Shown: one piece after another, positions 8,375 to 16,637 of the stretch
Numbering within the stretch: position 1 is the first letter of the stretch
Layout of the letters: the number at the start of each line of letters is the position of its first letter
NCBI GenBank assembly: GCA_934661165.1
Contig: CAKUJB010000002.1
Span: 1-61,898, forward strand
From: an uncultured Microbacteriaceae bacterium
GTDB lineage: Bacteria; Actinomycetota; Actinomycetes; Actinomycetales; Microbacteriaceae
Length of the DNA stretch: 61,898 nucleotides
Reading direction: 5' to 3'
Program-made: the position numbers and the translations under genes
Notes under the pieces: model-generated
What the model saw: the letters and a program-made list of their open reading frames with translations, nothing else
Told to the model about the DNA's origin: nothing
The model's database searches: none

Positions 8375-9390
8375 CGCCGGACGGCCCCCAGCCGCGGGAG
8401 GCGCGGCACGTCGGCCGTCGCGCCGGCGTCGGTCGGCACGATGACCTCCTGCGCCGCCGCGATGCGCCCGGCACCGTGCCGCACCTCGAGCGCGGCGGCC
8501 GGGTCGAGCGAGCGCTTGAGGACCGCGAGCGCGATGGGTCCGAGCTCGTAGTGGTTCGCGGGCGTCGTCACGCGGCCGACGACATCGTCGGTGCCCGCGA
8601 GGACGACCTCGTCGGCAGGCGCCGCCGCGACGTTGTCCGAGCCGTCGAGATGGAGGAATGCGAGCCGTCGCGGTGGGCGGCCGAGGTTGTGGACCTTCGC
8701 GACGGTCTCCTGGCCGCGGTAGCAGCCCTTCGAGAGGTGGACGGCGGAGCGCAGCCAGTCGAGCTCGTGGGGGATCGTGCGCTCGTCGACCTCCGCCGCC
8801 CACCGCGGCCGCCAGGCGGCGGCCCGCAGCGCCTCCGCCGCGGACGGGTCGACCTGCGGCAGCTCGGCGAGCTCGGCGAGCCGGCTGCGCTCGAGCAGCG
8901 CCTCGCGCCACGCCCAGGCGCCGGCGGGATGGTCGGCGGCCGTGGCGTACTGCCAGCCGCCGTCCTGCACGGCGACCCACGGGTCCGCCCAGACGAGCGC
9001 GCGGCCGGCGGCGGTCGCGTGCGGCCGGTCCGCGTCCCCGAGATAGCCGTACGTGACGTAGTCCTCGGAGCGATCTGCGACCTCGACGCGCAGCAGGAAC
9101 CGCATCCGGTCGAGCCAGGCCGCGAGCGCGGGCCCCTCGCCCTCGTCGACGAGCAGCCAGGCCGTCTCGCCATCGTCGAGCACCCGGATGACGTGCTCGA
9201 TTCGCCCGTTCGGGTCGAGGAGCAGGGTCTCGGCGGAGGCCCCCGGCGCGAGCCGGGCGATCGACTGCGAGGTGAGCGAGTCGAGCCAGCTGAGCCGGTC
9301 GGGACCCTGCACCGTCACGACGCCGCGGCCCGGCAGGACGGTGATCGCCTCGCCGGCGGCGAGCGCCCGCTGCTCGAGGAATGGCTGCAT
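8371..9390 (-). CDS. ygfZ: YgfZ-type folate-binding Fe-S maintenance protein
   Basis: GcvT-fold, tetrahydrofolate-dependent protein supporting iron-sulfur enzymes. The family signature K-G-C-Y-x-G-Q-E is present in LSKGCYRGQETVAKVHNLG. The start ATG at 9390 shares one base with the stop of the upstream nitrobindin-like gene (TGATG), an arrangement giving coupled translation. The length (339 aa) fits actinobacterial YgfZ homologues. Confidence 0.92.
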   Translation of the reverse strand: MQPFLEQRALAAGEAITVLPGRGVVTVQGPDRLSWLDSLTSQSIARLAPGASAETLLLDPNGRIEHVIRVLDDGETAWLLVDEGEGPALAAWLDRMRFLLRVEVADRSEDYVTYGYLGDADRPHATAAGRALVWADPWVAVQDGGWQYATAADHPAGAWAWREALLERSRLAELAELPQVDPSAAEALRAAAWRPRWAAEVDERTIPHELDWLRSAVHLSKGCYRGQETVAKVHNLGRPPRRLAFLHLDGSDNVAAAPADEVVLAGTDDVVGRVTTPANHYELGPIALAVLKRSLDPAAALEVRHGAGRIAAAQEVIVPTDAGATADVPRLPRLGAVRR

Positions 9391-10007
9391 CACTCTGCCC
9401 TCGCGAGTCTGGCGGAGGCGTGCGTGCGCAGCCCCTGGCCGAGCGCGGCCATGTCCCACGCCCAGAGCAGGTGGCCCTCGACGAGCCCGTAGAGACGCGT
9501 CGCCGCGGCGTAGTCCTTCGCGGTGGCCGATCGCACGACCGCATCGGTCGCGAGGTCGATCCGCGGGCCCTGGACCTGCCCGAGGTACAGCTCGGCGACG
9601 CCGCCGGGATGCACGATCGCGACCTCGAGATCGAAGCCGCCCGCCGCATTCCGCAGCGTCTCGACCTCATCGACGGTCGTGAATGCGCGCTCGCCGATCC
9701 CCGGGAGCAGTCCCGGCCCCGGGTCGGTCGCCGCGAGCGGGCGAGCGAGGCGCCAGTAGCCCGACTCGGCGACGAGCGGGACCGGAGATCCGCCCTCGGC
9801 GGATGGCAGCAGCCAGGTCGTCGAGCTGTAGTTGAGGTACGGTCCGCCGTCCTGCGAGAACGAGACGCGCTGGCCGAACTCGGCGGTGCGGTGCTCGCCC
9901 TCGCCCGGGCCGATCTCGTAGTCGACGACGCCAGAGCCCTCCCACACGCCCAGCAACCAGGACAGGGGGGCGATCTCCGCCGGGAGGCTGGCGTCGAGGG
10001 TGATCAT
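9390..10007 (-). CDS. Nitrobindin-like (FABP/THAP4-like) heme-binding protein
   Basis: 205-aa beta-barrel protein of the nitrobindin family. The GxWxGxG motif is seen in LSWLLGVWEGSG near residue 20, followed by alternating strands and a C-terminal region with LATDAVVRSATAKDYAAATRLYGLVEGHLLWAWDMA. Members bind ferric heme and can isomerise peroxynitrite. The heme-ligand histidine was not verified here. First gene of the operon with ygfZ and the FUSC gene. Confidence 0.85.
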   Translation of the reverse strand: MITLDASLPAEIAPLSWLLGVWEGSGVVDYEIGPGEGEHRTAEFGQRVSFSQDGGPYLNYSSTTWLLPSAEGGSPVPLVAESGYWRLARPLAATDPGPGLLPGIGERAFTTVDEVETLRNAAGGFDLEVAIVHPGGVAELYLGQVQGPRIDLATDAVVRSATAKDYAAATRLYGLVEGHLLWAWDMAALGQGLRTHASARLARAE

Positions 10008-10038
10008 GGCCGCCGCGCGCCTCGCACCGTCGACCGGA

Positions 10039-10149
10039 TCAGTGCTGCCCGCGGAACAGGTTGACGATCACGACGACCGCCGAGAAGCCGATGGCGAGCG
10101 TCGCGAGGCCGAGGAGGCCGATGAAGAAGAGCTCGAGCGCGAACAGCAC
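10039..10149 (-). CDS. Tiny single-pass membrane protein (36 aa)
   Basis: GTG-initiated frame encoding a 36-aa peptide, almost entirely hydrophobic (FALELFFIGLLGLATLAIGF then SAVVVIVNLF) and ending in FRGQH. It is one continuous membrane segment or a hairpin. It fits neatly between the nitrobindin-like gene and the next small membrane gene on the same strand. No function can be given. Confidence 0.55.
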   Translation of the reverse strand: MLFALELFFIGLLGLATLAIGFSAVVVIVNLFRGQH

Positions 10150-10175
10150 GAAGTCAGTCTACCCCCGGATGCCGG

Positions 10176-10364
10176 TCAGACGACCGGCGCCCCACCCGAA
10201 AGCCACACCGCGAGCGTCGCGGCACCGAGGACGACGACGGCGAAGCCGACGACGAGCGAGGCGATCCGCACGAAGCCCTGCGGGCGCCCGAGCAGGACGA
10301 GCAGCAGGAAGACCGCGACGAGGACGACGACGAGCGCCAGGGGCAGCAGGAGCTCGGCGGTCAT
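10176..10364 (-). CDS. Small membrane protein (62 aa), two predicted helices
   Basis: ATG-initiated 62-aa protein. Helix 1 is LLLPLALVVVLVAVFLLLVLL, then a short GRPQGFVR loop, then helix 2 IASLVVGFAVVVLGAATLAVWL. It is divergent from glnR with about 70 bp between the starts. No recognised family. Confidence 0.65.
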   Translation of the reverse strand: MTAELLLPLALVVVLVAVFLLLVLLGRPQGFVRIASLVVGFAVVVLGAATLAVWLSGGAPVV

Positions 10365-10433
10365 GCGTGCATCGTACCGACCGCGCGGCGCGGAACGCCG
10401 TGAGTAGAATTGCCGCGCACTGACGGAGGTTGC

Positions 10434-11141
10434 GTGGCCAAGCTGCTGATCCTGTCGTCGACAGGGGAGACCGAGGCCTTACCGGCGCTCGGCCTTCTCA
10501 GCCACGCCGTCAGCACCATCCCGGCCTCCCCCGCCTCGCTCGTGTCGGCGCCACCCGCGGACCTCGTGCTCGTCGACGCCCGCCAGGACCTCGCGAGCGC
10601 GAAATCCCTGTGCCGGATCCTCACGACGACGGGCGTCGACGCGCCGCTCCTGCTCATCCTCACCGAGGGCGGGCTCGCTGCCGTGCAGGCCGACTGGGGC
10701 ATCGACGACGTCATCCTCACGACCGCCGGTCCCGCCGAGGTCGACGCGCGCATTCGGCTCTCGCTCGGCCGCACCCCGCAGGAGCCGACGCCGACGAAGA
10801 TCCAGACCTCCGGCGTCACGATCGACGAGGCGAGCTACGCGGCGAAGGCGAACGGCCGACCCCTCGACCTCACCTACAAGGAGTTCGAGCTGCTGCGCTT
10901 CCTCGCGGCGCACCCCTCGCGCGTGTTCACCCGCGAGCAGCTGCTCAGCGAGGTGTGGGGCTACGACTACTTCGGCGGCACCCGCACGGTCGACGTCCAC
11001 GTCCGGCGACTGCGCGCGAAGCTCGGCGACCTCGACTCGCTCATCGGCACGGTCCGCAACGTCGGGTACCGCTTCAACGTCTTCGACGACGATGACGATG
11101 AAGCCGCCGAGCCGGCTGCGCGGGCGCCCGCGGGGCACTGA
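10434..11141 (+). CDS. glnR: GlnR-type nitrogen response regulator
   Basis: OmpR/PhoB-type regulator (235 aa) matching actinobacterial GlnR along its length. The N-terminal receiver-like domain retains LVLVDARQDL with D48. GLAAVQADWGIDDVILTTAGPAEVDARI is a GlnR hallmark. The C-terminal winged helix reads LDLTYKEFELLRFLAAHPSRVFTREQLL then WGYDYFGGTRTVDVHVRRLR. GlnR controls nitrogen assimilation genes such as glnA and amtB. No partner histidine kinase is nearby, as usual for this orphan regulator. The GTG start has GGAGG upstream, and a -10-like TAGAAT lies at 10405-10410. Confidence 0.92.
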   Translation: MAKLLILSSTGETEALPALGLLSHAVSTIPASPASLVSAPPADLVLVDARQDLASAKSLCRILTTTGVDAPLLLILTEGGLAAVQADWGIDDVILTTAGPAEVDARIRLSLGRTPQEPTPTKIQTSGVTIDEASYAAKANGRPLDLTYKEFELLRFLAAHPSRVFTREQLLSEVWGYDYFGGTRTVDVHVRRLRAKLGDLDSLIGTVRNVGYRFNVFDDDDDEAAEPAARAPAGH

Positions 11142-11202
11142 GCCACCATCGCGACCCCACGCATTCATATCCTGATCACCTCGCGCGCGGCACAATGGTG
11201 CG

Positions 11203-13434
11203 ATGGACGGCGCGAACCTCGAGCAGACGACGACTGACCTGCTCGACGAATGGGACGACGCGGACCTCGGCGCCTTCGATGCCGACGACCTGCCGACCGA
11301 CCGGTTCCTCGACCGCGAGATCTCCTGGCTGCGCTTCAACCAGCGCGTGCTCGAGCTCGCGGAGGACCCCGAACTCCCGCTCCTCGAGCGAGCGAACTTC
11401 CTCGCGATCTTCGCGAGCAACCTCGACGAGTTCTTCATGGTCCGCGTCGCCGGCCTCAAACGGCGACTCGCGACCGGGCTCGCCGTGCCGACGAACACCG
11501 GCGTCGCGCCGCTCGAGGTCTACGCGCAGATCTCCGCGCTCGCGCACGAGCTCCAGGAGCGGCACGCCATCGCCTTCCGCGACCAGGTGAAGCCCGCGCT
11601 CGACGACGCCGGCATCCACATCGAGATGTGGTCAGACCTCACCGAGGAGGACCGGCGGCAGGTCGGCGAGATCTTCCGCGAGCAGATCTTCCCCGTCCTC
11701 ATGCCGCTCGCGGTCGATCCGGCGCACCCGTTCCCCTACATCTCCGGGCTGTCGCTCAGCCTGAGCGTGCGGGTGCGCGACCCGCGCAGCGAGCGCGAGG
11801 AGTTCGCGCGCGTCAAGGTGCCGACGAACCTGCCGCGATTCGTGCAGCTGCCGGAGGACGACAGCGGGATGCTGCGCTTCATCGCGCTCGAGGACCTCAT
11901 CGGCAACCTCCTCCACGAGCTCTTCCCCGGCATGGAGATCCTCGCGCAGCACGAGTTCCGGGTGACGCGCAACGAGGACGTCCAGGTCGACGAGGACGAG
12001 TCGGAGAACCTCATCCAGGCGCTCGAGCAGCAGATCCTCAACCGGCGCTTCGGCCCGCCCATCCGGCTCGAGATCACCGAGGGCATGGACGCGCGCACGC
12101 TCGAGCTGCTCATGAGCGAACTGCAGATCACTGAGCAGGAGGTCTACCGGCTTCCGGCGCCGCTCGACCTCCGCGGCCTGTTCCAGTTCGGCGCGATCAA
12201 CCGTCCGAGCCTCAAGTACCCGAAGCACGTGCCGACGACCGCCGTCGCGCTGCTGCCGAGCGAGGCGAACTCCGAGGCCGACGTCTTCACCGCGATCAGC
12301 CGTGGCGACATCCTGCTCCATCACCCCTACGAGTCGTTCTCGACGAGCGTGCAGGCCTTCATCGAGGCCGCCGCGCACGACCCGCAGGTGCTCGCGATCA
12401 AGCAGACCCTCTACCGCACGAGCGGCGACTCCCCGATCATCCAGGCCCTCATCGACGCGGCCCAGTCGGGCAAGGCCGTGCTCGCGCTCGTCGAGGTGAA
12501 GGCGCGCTTCGACGAGTCGGCGAACATCCAGTGGGCGCGCAAGCTCGAGAAGGCGGGCGTGCACGTCGTCTACGGCCTGGTCGGGCTCAAGACCCACTCG
12601 AAGCTCGCGCTCGTCGTCCGCCAGGAGGGCGGCACGCTGCGCCGCTACGCCCACATCGGCACCGGCAACTACAACCCGAAGACGGCGCGGATCTACGAGG
12701 ACCTCGGCCTGCTCACCTGCGACGAGCAGGTCGGCGACGACCTCACCCGGCTCTTCAACGAGCTGTCCGGCTACGCGATCGAGAAGAAGTTCAAGCGGCT
12801 CCTCGTCGCACCCCTCCACCTCCGCAAGGGGCTCATCAAGCGCATCCGCAAGGAAGCGGTGCACGCGCGCGAAGGCCGCCCCTCCGGCATCCGGCTCAAG
12901 ATGAACTCGATCGTCGACGAGGCGATCATCGACGAGCTCTACCGCGCCTCCCAGGCTGGCGTCCCGATCGACCTCGTCGTCCGCGGCATCTGCGGCGTGC
13001 GCCCCGGCGTCCCCGGCTACAGCGAGACGATCCGCGTCCGCTCGATCCTCGGCCGCTATCTCGAGCACTCCCGGATCTTCGCCTTCCGGGGCGGTGGCGA
13101 CCCGCAGACCTACATCGGCAGCGCCGACATGATGCACCGCAACCTCGACCGGCGCATCGAGGTCCTCGTCCGCGTCACCGACCCCGCCCACCTCCAGGAG
13201 CTCGACGACTACTTCGAGCTCCAGCTCTCGGACGACATCGCGAGCTGGCATCTCGACGGCGAGACCGGTGAATGGGAGAGGCGGCACCGCGGTCCGGACG
13301 GCGCCCGCCTCCGGGACGCGCAGGATGTGCGCATGACCCAGATCGCCTCGCGGCGTCGCGCCGACCTCCGTGGGGTGCGCACTGGGGCGATCCCCGTCAT
13401 CCGCACGGACCAGTTCCCCGCCGTGATCCGCTGA
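11203..13434 (+). CDS. ppk: Ppk1, polyphosphate kinase
   Basis: 743-aa polyphosphate kinase reversibly transferring ATP gamma-phosphate to polyP through a phosphohistidine. N domain: DRFLDREISWLRFNQRVLELAED and NFLAIFASNLDEFFMVRVAG. Catalytic C-terminal domains: KQTLYRTSGDSPI, the histidine in GLKTHSKLALVVR, HIGTGNYNPKTARIYEDLG and IGSADMMHRNLDRRIEVL. The N terminus has an acidic ~30-residue extension. It is followed after 22 bp by a Nudix/phosphatase gene, the same order as ppk-mutT1 in mycobacteria. Confidence 0.96.
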   Translation: MDGANLEQTTTDLLDEWDDADLGAFDADDLPTDRFLDREISWLRFNQRVLELAEDPELPLLERANFLAIFASNLDEFFMVRVAGLKRRLATGLAVPTNTGVAPLEVYAQISALAHELQERHAIAFRDQVKPALDDAGIHIEMWSDLTEEDRRQVGEIFREQIFPVLMPLAVDPAHPFPYISGLSLSLSVRVRDPRSEREEFARVKVPTNLPRFVQLPEDDSGMLRFIALEDLIGNLLHELFPGMEILAQHEFRVTRNEDVQVDEDESENLIQALEQQILNRRFGPPIRLEITEGMDARTLELLMSELQITEQEVYRLPAPLDLRGLFQFGAINRPSLKYPKHVPTTAVALLPSEANSEADVFTAISRGDILLHHPYESFSTSVQAFIEAAAHDPQVLAIKQTLYRTSGDSPIIQALIDAAQSGKAVLALVEVKARFDESANIQWARKLEKAGVHVVYGLVGLKTHSKLALVVRQEGGTLRRYAHIGTGNYNPKTARIYEDLGLLTCDEQVGDDLTRLFNELSGYAIEKKFKRLLVAPLHLRKGLIKRIRKEAVHAREGRPSGIRLKMNSIVDEAIIDELYRASQAGVPIDLVVRGICGVRPGVPGYSETIRVRSILGRYLEHSRIFAFRGGGDPQTYIGSADMMHRNLDRRIEVLVRVTDPAHLQELDDYFELQLSDDIASWHLDGETGEWERRHRGPDGARLRDAQDVRMTQIASRRRADLRGVRTGAIPVIRTDQFPAVIR

Positions 13435-13456
13435 ATCCGTCCGGTAACGTACCCCT

Positions 13457-14386
13457 GTGGCCAGCTCGACGACCTACGCCGCAGGCGTCCTCTGCTGGCG
13501 GCGGACCAAGTCCGGCGTCCGGGTGCTCCTCGTGCGACGACCCGACTACGAGGACGTCTCGATCCCCAAAGGCAAAGTCGACACGGGCGAGCTCCTGCCG
13601 CAGACCGCGGTCCGCGAGCTGCTCGAGGAGACGGGCATGCGGGCGACGCTCGGCGCGCCGATCGGCACCGCGGAGTACCGCATCCGCTCGGGCCCCAAGG
13701 TCGTGCACTACTGGCTCGCCGAGGTCGACGAGACCGCCGCGCGGGCGGGGGACGTCGCATTCGTGCCGAATGGGGAGATCTCCGCGACCGAGTGGGTGAC
13801 GCTCGCGAAGGCGAAGTCGCTCGTCACGTACGACTTCGACCGCGACCTCCTCGATACCCTCGAGGCGCGGCTCGCGGCCGGCACCGCGACGACGTTCCCG
13901 ATCATCGTCGCGCGACACGGCAAGGCGATGTCGCCGTCGCAGTGGAAGGGCAGCGATCGCACTCGGCCGCTCGTGCCGAAGGGCATCGAGCAGGCCGAGC
14001 GGCTCGCGCCGTCGCTCGCCGCATTCGCCCCCGTCAAGATCGTCTCCTCGTCGGCGGTGCGCTGCCTCAACACGATCGGCCCGGTCGCGCGGCAGCTCGG
14101 GCTGCCGATCCGGGAGTCGACCGGCATCTCGCAGGACGCCTATGAGGACGGCCGCAGCCGTGCCGGCAAGCAGATCGCAAAGCGGCTCGAGCGCCGCGAA
14201 GCCGTCGTGCTGTGCAGCCACGGGCCGGTCATCCCGCAGCTCGTGCAGGCGGTCGTCGAGGCGACGAGCGCCGAGGTGACCGAGACGATCCGGCAGGCCG
14301 CGTTCCCCGAGCCGGGCGACTTCTCCGTCTTCCACATCGCCGAAGACGGCCGGCTCGTCGAGTCCGAACTCCACCGCGCCGGCTGA
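13457..14386 (+). CDS. Nudix hydrolase-histidine phosphatase fusion (MutT1-like)
   Basis: 309-aa two-domain protein. Residues 1-140 are a Nudix hydrolase with a complete box G39x5Ex7REx2EExG60. Residues 147-309 are a histidine phosphatase with RHG at 153-155, the second histidine in VVLCSHGPVIPQL, and the middle arginine in SSSAVRCLNTI. Mycobacterial MutT1 has this architecture and hydrolyses 8-oxo-(d)GTP and diadenosine polyphosphates, so nucleotide-pool sanitation is likely. The GTG start lies 22 bp after ppk. Confidence 0.93.
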   Translation: MASSTTYAAGVLCWRRTKSGVRVLLVRRPDYEDVSIPKGKVDTGELLPQTAVRELLEETGMRATLGAPIGTAEYRIRSGPKVVHYWLAEVDETAARAGDVAFVPNGEISATEWVTLAKAKSLVTYDFDRDLLDTLEARLAAGTATTFPIIVARHGKAMSPSQWKGSDRTRPLVPKGIEQAERLAPSLAAFAPVKIVSSSAVRCLNTIGPVARQLGLPIRESTGISQDAYEDGRSRAGKQIAKRLERREAVVLCSHGPVIPQLVQAVVEATSAEVTETIRQAAFPEPGDFSVFHIAEDGRLVESELHRAG

Positions 14387-14724
14387 CCCCGCCGCCCCCT
14401 CCCCCATTCATTGCATACGTTTTTGCTCGATGCACACGTTTATTCGTAGGGACGCGGCAAAAACGTATGCACGGAGGGGGCGGCGGGGGCGCGCGGGAGC
14501 GGGGGTATGCCAGGCCGGGGTCGACGCCTCTCGGCGCAAGGCCGCTCGAAGCGGCTGAAGTTGGAGCCCGGGGTCACCCCGACCTGACCGGACGAGTGTA
14601 CTGGGCGCGCCTGAGCACGAGCCGCGTGCGGCAGGGCAGGCGATGTCGCCGAATGCAGCCGGAATCGGCGTGAAGGTGCCTGTGTTCGGCGAAACCGCCT
14701 GTTGTCACGACCGCGCGGCAGCGG
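14387..14724. other. Intergenic region after mutT1, with palindromes
   Basis: 338 bp between convergent genes, no supported gene. It holds an A+T-rich inverted repeat (14412-14471), a small GCCGCTCGAAGCGGC hairpin near 14541-14555, a CCCGGGGTCACCCCG stretch near 14567, and one GAATGC word near 14653. The role may be transcription termination for both flanking genes; otherwise it is unexplained. Confidence 0.5.
14412..14471. repeat. A+T-rich inverted repeat with internal third copy
   Basis: Arms 14412-14426 (TGCATACGTTTTTGC) and 14457-14471 are exact complements. The 30-bp loop contains a near copy of the left arm, TGCACACGTTTAT, at 14431-14443. The three TGCAYACGTTTWT units are strikingly A+T-rich for this genome. 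It lies 26 bp past the mutT1 stop and may act as a bidirectional terminator or a protein-binding array. Confidence 0.8.
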
Positions 14725-15360
14725 TCAGTCGAGCGTGCCCGCCCGCTGGCGGCGGGCGCACGCCGCGAGCTCGGCGCCAATCGTCGCGAGCCGCGCGGCG
14801 CGCGTCGTGAGGCGGGTCGCCCGCTCGTCGTCGCCGACATCGCTCGCGTCCGCGTCGTCGAGGCTCCCCGCCGCGAGGATGCGGCAGCACGCCGCCGCGC
14901 GGTCGAGCGCATCCGCGAGATCGCCCCGGTACGCGCCGTGGAGGATCGCGTCCGCGAGCGCGTGCACCTCGGCCGGGCCGGCGCCCTCCGGCGCCCCCGC
15001 GATCGCCTGGTCCGCGGTCCGCAGCCTTGCCGCGCCCCGCCGGAACGTCTGCGCCGAGACCTCCCCGCCGCCGTCGCGGATGAATGCGCGGAGCAGGTGC
15101 AGCCGCCACAGCGCCCCCGGCAGCGAGTCGGCCGCGGCCTGGGCCCAGAGCTCCGCGATCGCGTCGATGCCGTGCTCGTCGGCGAACGCGAGGAGCCGGT
15201 CGACCGTCTCGGTCGACCCCGGCCGGTGCCCGTGGTCGACGAGCGCCTGCGCCGTCTCGTGGGCGATCGCGCGCAGCCGTGCGGGATCCTCCGCGCCGAT
15301 CACCCCATCGAAGCGATGCGGCTCGAAGCGCGTCGGCTTGTGGAACTCTCGGCGCGGCAC
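14725..15360 (-). CDS. Conserved hypothetical helical protein
   Basis: 211-aa protein starting at a GTG (PRREFHKPTRFEPHRFDGVIG). It is rich in Ala, Arg and Glu/Asp and predicted mostly helical, with no membrane segment, signal peptide or metal motif seen. The N terminus PRREFHKPTRFEP looks basic enough for nucleic-acid contact, but this is only a composition-based remark. I do not recognise the family. Confidence 0.7.
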   Translation of the reverse strand: MPRREFHKPTRFEPHRFDGVIGAEDPARLRAIAHETAQALVDHGHRPGSTETVDRLLAFADEHGIDAIAELWAQAAADSLPGALWRLHLLRAFIRDGGGEVSAQTFRRGAARLRTADQAIAGAPEGAGPAEVHALADAILHGAYRGDLADALDRAAACCRILAAGSLDDADASDVGDDERATRLTTRAARLATIGAELAACARRQRAGTLD

Positions 15361-15383
15361 CCGGTCAGCCTACGTCGGCAGCC

Positions 15384-15896
15384 TCAGCTGTTGAGCACCG
15401 CGACCCCGACGTTGAGCGTCGTCGCGTACAGGAGCCAGAGCAGGTAGACGACCATGACGGCGCCCGCGAATCGGTTGCGGCGCGAGAACTCGGCGGCGCA
15501 CCAGGCGACGAGGACGACGAGGACGACGATGATGACGGCGGCGACCCAGAGCGCGGCGGGTCCCCACAGCGGATATCCGGCGAAGAAGACGGGCGACCAC
15601 GCGGCGTTGAGCAGCAGCTGCAGCCAGTAGAGCGCGACGGCCCGGCGCCGCTGCGGCTCGTCTCGGTCGGCTCCGGCCCGGCGCTGCACGAGCCAGCCCG
15701 CGAGTGCCATGCCCGCGTAGAGCACGGTCCAGACCGGGCCGAAGAGCCGGTTCGGCGGCGTCCACGCCGGCTGCGCCGCCGCCGCATACCAGCCCTCGAC
15801 GTTCGCCGTCGTCGCGAGGCTGCCGCCGACGGCGACGGCCGCGACCGCGACGAGGTGGACCCCGAGCCAGACCCACTGCCTGCCCTGCATGCGCAT
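15384..15896 (-). CDS. TspO/MBR family protein
   Basis: 170-aa five-helix membrane protein of the tryptophan-rich sensory protein family, which binds porphyrins and other tetrapyrrole or hydrophobic ligands. Diagnostic features are WYAAAAQPAWTPPNRLFGPVWTVLYAGMALAGW (helix 2 with PAWTPP and GPVWT), LLLNAAWSPVFF and LLYATTLNVGVAVLNS. I start at ATG 15896 (MRMQGRQW), which has GGGAG 5 bp upstream, rather than at the longer upstream frame, whose first ~30 residues are low-complexity Arg-rich. Confidence 0.9.
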   Translation of the reverse strand: MRMQGRQWVWLGVHLVAVAAVAVGGSLATTANVEGWYAAAAQPAWTPPNRLFGPVWTVLYAGMALAGWLVQRRAGADRDEPQRRRAVALYWLQLLLNAAWSPVFFAGYPLWGPAALWVAAVIIVVLVVLVAWCAAEFSRRNRFAGAVMVVYLLWLLYATTLNVGVAVLNS

Positions 15897-15979
15897 CGTC
15901 TCCCGCCGGTTCCCGGCGCCCGTGCGGCGCCGAACCCGATCCAGGCGACCACGCCGGCGGCGCCGGAGGAATGCGCTTG

Positions 15980-15997
15980 ACACCGCACACGCGGTGT
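15980..15997. terminator. Short hairpin downstream of tRNA-Lys
   Basis: ACACCGC-ACAC-GCGGTGT, 7-bp arms with a 4-bp loop, about 30 bp past the 3' end of tRNA-Lys on the minus strand and upstream of tspO. It could terminate the tRNA transcript; no T-tract follows, so confidence is low. Confidence 0.35.
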
Positions 15998-16027
15998 GGC
16001 ATCGCGCGAGCGGCGCGGAGTCGCGCG

Positions 16028-16103
16028 TGGTGCCCCCGGCGGGTTTCGATCCCGCTACCCGCTGATTAAAAGTCAGCTGCTCTCCCGAGTGAGCTACGGA
16101 GGC
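16028..16103 (-). tRNA. tRNA-Lys (anticodon TTT)
   Basis: 76 nt including an encoded CCA. Acceptor arm GCCTCCG pairs with CGGGGGC (one G-U). D arm TAGCTCACTCGGGAGAGCA, anticodon stem GCTGA/TCAGC with loop CTTTTAA, and T stem GCGGG/CCCGC are all present. The T loop reads ATCGAAA, so the position that is normally T54 is A, an unusual feature. Confidence 0.92.
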
Positions 16104-16204
16104 TCGTCGAGTCTAGGCGCGCGCACCCCTCGTGCGCCGCTACGCGGGCCTCTACTGTGGATCCTGCGGGCCGGCGAGGTCGCCGCCCGCACGAGGAGGA
16201 GCTC

Positions 16205-16561
16205 ATGGCCGAGCCGCAGGTCCGCATGATCGTCCTGTCGACGGACGACATCGACGAATCGATCCGCTTCTACACCGAGACGCTCGGCTTCGCGCTGAAG
16301 TTCCGGGACGGCACGCACTTCGCCGCGCTCGACGGCGGGGGCCTCACGCTCGCACTCGCGACCTCGATCGACCACCCGATCCCCGGACAGGTCGTCGTCG
16401 GCATCAAGACCGACGACGTCGACGCCGCGGCGAAGGCGATCGAGGACGCCGGCGGCGGCATCGTCCGGGCGCCGTACAACGACGCGCACGAGCGCCGCGC
16501 CGTCGTCTACGACAGCAAGGGCAACGGGCTCGTCTTCTACTCCCCGCTGCCGAAGGACTGA
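16205..16561 (+). CDS. VOC-superfamily (glyoxalase-like) protein
   Basis: 118-aa single vicinal-oxygen-chelate unit pair: VRMIVLSTDDIDESIRFYTETLGF (first beta-alpha-beta), THFAALDGGGLTLAL, then VVVGIKTDDVDAAAKAIEDAGG and VVYDSKGNGLVFYSPLP. The size fits glyoxalase/bleomycin-resistance/dioxygenase-like proteins. The usual first metal histidine is not evident, so activity cannot be assigned. The ATG is preceded by a strong AGGAGGAG. Confidence 0.8.
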   Translation: MAEPQVRMIVLSTDDIDESIRFYTETLGFALKFRDGTHFAALDGGGLTLALATSIDHPIPGQVVVGIKTDDVDAAAKAIEDAGGGIVRAPYNDAHERRAVVYDSKGNGLVFYSPLPKD

Positions 16562-16637
16562 GCCGGGCCACGCGGCCGGCGATCCGGGCGGCGGCGGTGC
16601 GGCCCGCATTCCTCCCCGCCTGCGGAATGATGGACGG

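Noticed and set aside
16205..16561. Lactoylglutathione lyase assignment for the VOC protein.
   Set aside because: The usual metal-binding His/Glu set is not evident, so only superfamily level is given.
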